Positions 58,999 to 64,000 of a stretch of 64,000 nucleotides of DNA are shown one piece after another (the stretch's first letter is position 1; each line of letters begins with the position of its first letter). The DNA is from an uncultured Bacteroidales bacterium (GTDB lineage: Bacteria > Bacteroidota > Bacteroidia > Bacteroidales > P3). The translations under genes were made by a program, and so were the position numbers. Location of the stretch: NCBI GenBank assembly GCA_947168665.1, contig CAMVMX010000013.1, forward strand, positions 46,141 to 110,140, written 5' to 3'. Below the pieces are notes generated by a model that was not told the DNA's origin, ran no database searches, and saw only the letters and a list, made by a program, of their open reading frames with translations.

Positions 58999-61527
58999 TC
59001 ACATTGTGAAGCGGAGGCTCACTTTGATGGCGTGGGGCGAGGCGCCGTCTTCGAGGTAGGTGAGGCGCCGCACGTAGTCGATGCGGATGAGTTTGAGGAT
59101 GTTCTCGATGCCGACGCTGTATTCCATATAGGGGGTGTTGGTGAGGAATCCGGCCCCGGCGGGCAGGAGGTACAGTCCTTCGGGACCCGAGGCGGGGTCG
59201 TTCTTGGCCGACATGCCTCCATACAGCAGGCTGAACCCCAGCACCTCGCGCAGCTTCAGCTCTTTGATGAGGGGGATGTGGTTCAGGATGAGGCCTTTCA
59301 TGTGGTAGGTGGCAAACAGGGCCACGTAGCGGTCTGCGATGAACTCCATGGGCCGCATGGTGTTGAACGAGTTCTCAGACATGAAAGCGCTGCTGTTCCC
59401 GTTGGGGACAAACAGCTTGGGCATTGGCACGGAGTTCCACACGATGCCACCCTGCGCCCGCAGGTCGAGGTAGCCGAAGGCGGCAAACCACAGGCGGTTG
59501 AAAGCGCTGAAGGCGGACCGGTTGTAGTAGAATCCGTCCAGCAGACCCATTTCGTGGCTCAGCGATATGGAGGTGGCGTTGCCCGAAAGGTTCAGCATGG
59601 AATTTTCGCCCGAGCGGCCGCTGCCGGGCAGTGCGGCGGGCGAGAAGTTGATGGTGGCAGCCCATTGGGCGTAGTTGATGTTGTCCACCCGCTCGGTGCC
59701 GCCGGGGGTGACGCGGTAATAGTTCAACAGACCGGTGGGACGTATGTTTTGAGCGCCGACCCAGGTGTCGATGCCGATAAAGTCGGGCCACTGCTGGCGA
59801 AGGCGCAGCTGGATGTCGGCCACGTATTGCGCGGGCACCTCTTGGTTGGTCCACATCAGTATGTTGTCGCGGTCATACTGGTCGAATGACAGCCCGGGCG
59901 ACTCGATATCGTATCCGGCATGGAGGCAGATGAACCCCTGTGGGTTTTCGCGGGCAAAGCGGCGTTTGGGCGCGAAGGTGTGGATAAGGTTCAGGTTGAA
60001 TTTGACTCGTTTGTCCTTGAATCCATAGGCCACGTAGCCGTCGGCGAAATTGCGGGGGTTGAGCTTTGCGGTGGTCATGCCGCCCACCCTGAGACGGAGG
60101 CCCTCACTGCCGTTATGGCTCACGAAATTGTATATCGGTCCCAAATCCAGACGGCTGTTTTCGCGCCCCGCGCGGGTGGGGATATAGCCGGTGAAGAGGG
60201 TCTCTACGGTTCGGATGGTGAAGCGCACAGAGGGAATGCGCATCAGTTCGTAACGCATGCTGTCCAGAAAGGTCTCGGCCAGCGACAGTGGCACGGGCCG
60301 ACGTGCGTTCCATTCCCGCCGCATCACCCGGTGGGCGTTGGGCAGCTCGGCACGCGACGACATGGGCGTGAACAGGCTGTCCGGCTGGGGCAGCAGCGTG
60401 TCGAAGCTGTAGTCGTAGTAGAGTTGCAACTTGTGGGCATACACCTGCCGCAGACGTTTGCCGACATAGAAACGGCCATACGTGTCCGTCCGCGTGGGGC
60501 AGTAATGCCCCGACGGGTCGCGCTCAAAAGTCTGTACCACATTCAGGTCGCGCACATAGTTCAAGTCTACCGCCTCAGGCACACGCAGCGAAACTCCCTT
60601 CACCGCGTAACTGCTGTCCGCCACCACATACATGGTCCCCACAAAGCCGAAATTCCCCTTCGTGGCCGGCACAAACGACAGCTCAATGCAGCGCACGCTG
60701 TCCACCTCCACTGTGTCGGTGATGTAATAATGATAAAAAGTGGTGGCCAGCACCGACGACAGCGGGCTGACGAAACGCACGGACATCAGAGGAATCTCGT
60801 TGGCGAAAATATCCACCGTCGGGAAAAGCGCGTCGAGGTCGTCGTTCCAGCCCTCCTGGGTCAGGTTGGCGTCCACGCCGTCGGCGCGGTTGGCTGTGGT
60901 CAAGGTGCGCAGGGCTCCCTCCACGCAGTTCTGCGTCTGCAACCGCTCGTGGATGGAAAAATGCAGAATCTCGGCATTGTCGAACTCGGCCCGGTCGATA
61001 TACTTCTCCACAAAGCTGAAATGCTTCCAGAAAGCGCTGTTTTCGAAGTCGGGGTGGAACTGGTCCAGGCACATGTTCAGCTTCTCGAACACCCGTCGGC
61101 TGAAGGTGCCAGTCCTTGTCACATCCGTCGTCCCCTTGCGCTCAATTACGTGGCGCACCAGCTCCACTGCCGGGTTGTTGCGGCGGCTGTAGCGGCCACT
61201 TCCGCGCTGGGCGGTGACGTTTACAGCCTGCAGCGTCTTTACATCGGGTTCCATGCTGACCTTCAGGCGGCGCAGACCGTGCCCCTTGATTGAGACCGAC
61301 TGGGGACGGTAGCCGACCATGCGGAATTGAAGCACCGTGTCCGCCGCCGTCACGCTCAAATCGAAACGGCCCTCGATGTCCGACACCGTGCCGTAGCGCG
61401 TGCCGGGGATAGCCACCTGCACAAACGCCAGCGGCTCGCCCGTGGAGCGGTCAGTCACCGTGCCTGAAACGGGATAGCCCCGTCCCTGGCCCCATGCTGT
61501 CCCGCTGGCGCATACGACAAGCACCAT
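58999..61527 (-). CDS. DUF5686-type outer-membrane protein with CarboxypepD-reg-like domain
   Basis: At least 842 residues. Signal region WLALMVLVVCASGTAWGQ, then a carboxypeptidase-regulatory-like domain (YPVSGTVTDRSTGEPLAFVQVAI ... VSDIEGRFDLSV), then a long barrel with the DUF5686 pattern to the end (TYLEDGASPHAIKVSLRFTM in part). The start is unclear: between the promoter box at 61634-61641 and the signal there is no ATG, GTG or TTG start that gives a normal signal length; ATG 61527 is used here but leaves only ~13 residues before the cut. A non-ATG start slightly upstream is possible. Confidence 0.85.
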   Translation of the reverse strand: MVLVVCASGTAWGQGRGYPVSGTVTDRSTGEPLAFVQVAIPGTRYGTVSDIEGRFDLSVTAADTVLQFRMVGYRPQSVSIKGHGLRRLKVSMEPDVKTLQAVNVTAQRGSGRYSRRNNPAVELVRHVIERKGTTDVTRTGTFSRRVFEKLNMCLDQFHPDFENSAFWKHFSFVEKYIDRAEFDNAEILHFSIHERLQTQNCVEGALRTLTTANRADGVDANLTQEGWNDDLDALFPTVDIFANEIPLMSVRFVSPLSSVLATTFYHYYITDTVEVDSVRCIELSFVPATKGNFGFVGTMYVVADSSYAVKGVSLRVPEAVDLNYVRDLNVVQTFERDPSGHYCPTRTDTYGRFYVGKRLRQVYAHKLQLYYDYSFDTLLPQPDSLFTPMSSRAELPNAHRVMRREWNARRPVPLSLAETFLDSMRYELMRIPSVRFTIRTVETLFTGYIPTRAGRENSRLDLGPIYNFVSHNGSEGLRLRVGGMTTAKLNPRNFADGYVAYGFKDKRVKFNLNLIHTFAPKRRFARENPQGFICLHAGYDIESPGLSFDQYDRDNILMWTNQEVPAQYVADIQLRLRQQWPDFIGIDTWVGAQNIRPTGLLNYYRVTPGGTERVDNINYAQWAATINFSPAALPGSGRSGENSMLNLSGNATSISLSHEMGLLDGFYYNRSAFSAFNRLWFAAFGYLDLRAQGGIVWNSVPMPKLFVPNGNSSAFMSENSFNTMRPMEFIADRYVALFATYHMKGLILNHIPLIKELKLREVLGFSLLYGGMSAKNDPASGPEGLYLLPAGAGFLTNTPYMEYSVGIENILKLIRIDYVRRLTYLEDGASPHAIKVSLRFTM

Positions 61528-61633
61528 CAACGCCAGCCAGCGGCAAAAAGCCCCAGCCCCGAGATGTCTGAATGTGTGTATCGCTTTGATAATAATATTA
61601 TTATGTTTAATGTTTAATACGATGTTTGCGTTG

Positions 61634-61641
61634 CAAAGATA
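61634..61641 (-). promoter_or_regulatory. promoter -7 box of the DUF5686-type gene
   Basis: TATCTTTG on the minus strand, in the divergent region with the EamA gene. Confidence 0.65.
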
Positions 61642-61750
61642 CACTTTTTTCGCATTTTGTGGCAGATACACCGTATGGTCTGCTCCTATCGGCTTGAAAT
61701 TATCCCTTCGCCACTCCACAATAACACAACCTTTTTGTCGTTATGCACCC

Positions 61751-62746
61751 ATGTTTATCGGAGAAATCATATCCCTCTTTGTGGCTCTGTCGTGGACAGT
61801 TACAGCCCTCTTTGCCGAAGTGGCGTCCAAGCGCATGGGTTCCCTTCCGCTCAATGTGGTGCGCATGGTCATGTCCCTCTCACTGTTGGCCCTCACGCTG
61901 TGGGTGGTCATGGGTGTGCCGTGGCCCCGCTTTGCCGATGCCGACACCTGGCTGTGGCTGCTGCTCAGCGGCGTGGTGGGCTACGTCATTGGCGACTACT
62001 GCCTCATGCAGGGCTATATCTATATCGGGTCGCGCTTCGGCCAGCTCTTCATGACCCTTTCTGCCCCCACCGCCGCCATCATGGGCCGCCTGCTCATCGG
62101 CGAGCAGATGCGTCCCTTGGCCATCGTAGGCATGTGCGTCACCCTCTTCGGCATCGGCCTCTCCATCCTCTCCCGTCGCGACGAGCCCACCGCCTCGCCC
62201 CACCAGGTTCCCCACTTCAAGCTCAGCCTGCCCCGCCGCGGCGTGTTCTACGCCAGTGTGGCCGGCATCTGCCAGGGCTTCGGCTTAGTGCTGAGCAAGA
62301 TAGGTCTTGAACACTACAATGCTTCTATCCTTGCCTCCGGCCATGCCCTCGACGCCGCACCCACCGAGGCTCTCGTCCCCCTGCCGCTCTATATCAGCAT
62401 GCCCTTTGCCGCCACTATGATACGGGCGTCGATGGGACTGGTGGGCTTTGTGGCGCTGTTGCTGCTCTTTGAGCGCGACGGCAAGGCCAAGCTGCGCCGC
62501 GCCGTGCGCGACCGCAAGGCCATGTGGTGCGTCCTCGGGGCCACCGTCTTCGGTCCTTTTGTGGGCGTCAGCATGTCGCTGCTGGCCACCATGTACACCT
62601 CCACCGGCATTGCCCAGACCCTCTTCGCCCTCACCCCCATCCTCATCATAGCCCCCTCCGTCTGGCTCTTCCACCAGCGCGTCACCCCCCGCCAAATTCT
62701 CGGAGCCGTCATCAGCGTGGTGGGCGTAAGCCTCTTCTTCATCTGA
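61751..62746 (+). CDS. DMT/EamA family transporter
   Basis: 331 residues and about ten hydrophobic segments in two EamA repeats, with a central loop at ~140-165 (SRRDEPTASPHQVPHFKLS). Inner-membrane metabolite exporter or importer; substrate unknown. ATG 61751 (MFIGEIISLFVAL) gives the normal N-terminal helix. A strong 17-bp hairpin follows the stop. Confidence 0.88.
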   Translation: MFIGEIISLFVALSWTVTALFAEVASKRMGSLPLNVVRMVMSLSLLALTLWVVMGVPWPRFADADTWLWLLLSGVVGYVIGDYCLMQGYIYIGSRFGQLFMTLSAPTAAIMGRLLIGEQMRPLAIVGMCVTLFGIGLSILSRRDEPTASPHQVPHFKLSLPRRGVFYASVAGICQGFGLVLSKIGLEHYNASILASGHALDAAPTEALVPLPLYISMPFAATMIRASMGLVGFVALLLLFERDGKAKLRRAVRDRKAMWCVLGATVFGPFVGVSMSLLATMYTSTGIAQTLFALTPILIIAPSVWLFHQRVTPRQILGAVISVVGVSLFFI

Positions 62747-62763
62747 CCCACTATGGGGTACAC

Positions 62764-62802
62764 AATAGATGCGGGCGGCTTTAGCCGCCCGCATCTATTT
62801 GC
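62764..62802 (+). terminator. terminator of the EamA gene, part of a repeat
   Basis: Perfect 17-bp arms (62764-62780 with 62783-62799; AATAGATGCGGGCGGCT) and then TTTG. The hairpin is also the left part of the 78-bp repeat, so it may be a repeat doing the job of a terminator. Confidence 0.75.
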
Positions 62803-62848
62803 TGTGGGATTGCAAATCCCGTTCTCAACTGTGGCGGATTGCAAATCC
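62771..62848. repeat. 78-bp dispersed repeat, copy 1
   Basis: GCGGGCGGCTTTAGCCGCCC... to GGATTGCAAATCC, nearly identical to 63859-63936 (one visible difference). Contains GGATTGCAAATCC twice (62807-62819, 62836-62848), each inside a small hairpin with a GCA loop. Confidence 0.9.
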
Positions 62849-62949
62849 AGACCAACGGCACGGTGTCGAACATCCGCCAGGTCGGGAAGCCGAGGCCAGC
62901 AATGGTCTCGGCTTTCAGTCATATAGTGGCTATTAGGCCGAATGTACAA

Positions 62950-62969
62950 TGTCGAGGTCTCAGCTCGAC
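62950..62969. repeat. small inverted repeat near the lipoprotein stop
   Basis: GTCGAG, 7 bases, CTCGAC-type arms about 20 bases past the minus-strand lipoprotein stop (62991). No T run, so a weak terminator at most. Confidence 0.35.
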
Positions 62970-62990
62970 AAACGGCCGGTTTCGGCTCTG

Positions 62991-63485
62991 CTATTTTGCC
63001 TTCTCTAACGTGATTCTCCTCATCTCAGCATTATCGTCGAGGGCCGATACCGACAGACGCTCTTGGGTGAGCGAATCGATATGCCACGTCGGATAGAGTG
63101 AATTGTTGTCGAAGCCGAGGAAGATTGTGTCGCTCTGCACACTCCACGACTCGATGAGGTAGAAGGTGCCGTCGTCATTTTTAATCCACTCGGCCCTGTT
63201 ATGAATCATTTTCTCATCGCCAGCATTGGACCGAATGTAGAGTGTGTCGTTCTCCATGAAGCAGTATCTCCATGGAAACTCATTGGTGACGATGTCTCCC
63301 GAATCCCTGTCAGTCACATGCCACATTCTGACGGGTTGCCATTCGCCGATGAGTGCCTGTTTGGTTTGTTCGTTGGCCAGCTGTGCGCTGTCGACCACGG
63401 TGTCGTTTGTCGTTGTCCCGCTCTTGCAGGCGGTCATGGCGGCGAGAGTGAACATCGCCGCACATACTAACATTATTTTCTTCAT
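62991..63485 (-). CDS. putative lipoprotein, lipocalin-like
   Basis: 164 residues. MKKIMLVCAAMFTLAAMTAC is a lipoprotein signal (Cys at 20). The mature part has ALIGEWQPVRMWHV, YCFMENDTLYIRS and DDGTFYLIESW, the pattern of a lipocalin-like beta-barrel. Function unknown. Flanked on both sides by the 78-bp repeat. Confidence 0.8.
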   Translation of the reverse strand: MKKIMLVCAAMFTLAAMTACKSGTTTNDTVVDSAQLANEQTKQALIGEWQPVRMWHVTDRDSGDIVTNEFPWRYCFMENDTLYIRSNAGDEKMIHNRAEWIKNDDGTFYLIESWSVQSDTIFLGFDNNSLYPTWHIDSLTQERLSVSALDDNAEMRRITLEKAK

Positions 63486-63699
63486 TGTCTTAATGTGTTT
63501 AGGTAGGCTCTAAAAATTGATTGTTTTTGTTTTCTGGCTTAGACGGAGAGCTTAGTTTAACCGCTTCGCCAGACTTTTTCGCTGTTTGCAAAGTGTACAG
63601 GGGTTCAGCATTGTGTTGCTACCCTCGCCTTAGGGTGTTATTTCAGGCTGTTCTACATATTTTCACCTCGCTTCCTGTTGGTTTTTGTTGATTATTCTG
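63486..63699. other. gene-free stretch upstream of the lipoprotein gene
   Basis: About 210 AT-rich bases without a gene or clear promoter box; probably part of the decayed insertion-element surroundings. Confidence 0.4.
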
Positions 63700-63861
63700 T
63701 TATCTTATCCCGTTTTTTACAAATTGCCCGTACCTGAACATATTGTACGTTAGACATTTCAAGAAGATGTGAACTGTGGCTCTTGCGATGCCTATGGTCC
63801 GCACTGTCAGCCCGTGCATCGCGCCTTCCATAAACCCGAACACGTGTTCTACTCGGGTGCG
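63700..63861 (-). pseudogene. C-terminal remnant of an IS5-like transposase
   Basis: Minus-strand frame RTRVEHVFGFMEGAMHGLTV... then RTIGIARATVHIFLKC and LTYNMFRYGQ, ending at TAA 63700-63702. This resembles the DDE transposase end around the catalytic Glu (RVEHVFG) and the conserved LTYNM tail. About 53 codons; the rest is absent and the frame runs into the 78-bp repeat at 63859, so it is truncated there. Confidence 0.75.
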
Positions 63862-63936
63862 GGCGGCTTTAGCCGCCCGCTTCTATTTGCTGTGGGATTG
63901 CAAATCCCGTTCTCAACTGTGGCGGATTGCAAATCC
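63859..63936. repeat. 78-bp dispersed repeat, copy 2, with extra units
   Basis: Second copy; GGATTGCAAATCC at 63895-63907, 63924-63936 and, beyond the copy, 63952-63964. It directly abuts the transposase remnant. Confidence 0.9.
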
Positions 63937-64000
63937 GCCACAACAGGTGTGGGATTGCAAATCCGCCACAACGGAAGTTCTTTAATTGCTATTCCTAGCC

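Noticed and set aside
58538..59002. 154-codon minus frame over the tRNA-Ser gene
   Set aside because: It runs antisense through the tRNA, its promoter and terminator.
63776..63985. plus-strand frame across the 78-bp repeat
   Set aside because: It is the antisense of the transposase remnant and continues through the repeat; a repeat-derived false gene.

Overview
The window looks like chromosomal DNA of a moderately GC-rich member of the Bacteroidales. Evidence: promoters of the Bacteroidetes type (TTTG, about 19 bp, TAnnTTTG) instead of E. coli -35/-10 boxes, a PorP/SprF-type protein next to an OmpA/PD40 protein (type IX secretion), a secreted C10 cysteine protease with a T9SS-like tail, a GH92 mannosidase lipoprotein, a TamB-like giant protein divergent from tsaD, and a DUF5686-type outer-membrane protein. 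Species cannot be fixed from the sequence alone.

Layout. 1-10.7 kb: housekeeping genes on the minus strand (serS, mnmE, a membrane protein, uvrA, class II fructose-bisphosphate aldolase, ispE overlapping phoH), with a 26-bp perfect hairpin near the left end. 10.8-15.1 kb: plus-strand ROK sugar kinase, GH92 alpha-mannosidase and a small lipoprotein. 15.1-17.3 kb: an AT-richer patch with its own promoter, a frameshifted small lipoprotein and an overlapping thioredoxin-fold exported protein. 17.4-24 kb: minus-strand phosphodiester glycosidase, membrane LytTR regulator, TamB-like protein. 24.4-28.8 kb: plus-strand tsaD, PorP/SprF, PD40-OmpA protein, FAH-family hydrolase. 28.9-37.9 kb: an outer-membrane barrel gene, then a minus-strand lipid cluster read as fabH-fabF-fabZ-fabG-fabD-etfB-etfA-acyl-CoA dehydrogenase, with a second membrane LytTR gene divergent from it.

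39.5-47.8 kb is the most unusual region: one compact minus-strand operon of a beta-class (type III Mod-like) methyltransferase, a Res-like helicase-nuclease, a 73-aa protein, a DndD-like SMC/ABC ATPase and a HerA-type ATPase with a DndE-like N-terminus. It reads as a hybrid of a type III restriction-modification system and half of a Dnd system, without the sulfur-insertion genes dndA/B/C. The methyltransferase also carries about 105 residues encoded by palindromic and tandem repeats inserted in frame.

48.3-64 kb: a P-loop kinase/dCMP deaminase fusion, purE, gpsA, pepD, the C10 protease, purL, an acyltransferase, tRNA-Ser(UGA) with a textbook promoter and terminator, a DUF5686-type protein, an EamA transporter and a lipoprotein. 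The right end holds two 78-bp copies of a palindromic repeat and a transposase C-terminal remnant.

The metabolic genes mostly form short operons (purE-gpsA-pepD, fab-etf-acd, ROK-GH92), while the restriction-like operon, the AT-rich patch and the repeat-rich right end are the accessory parts.
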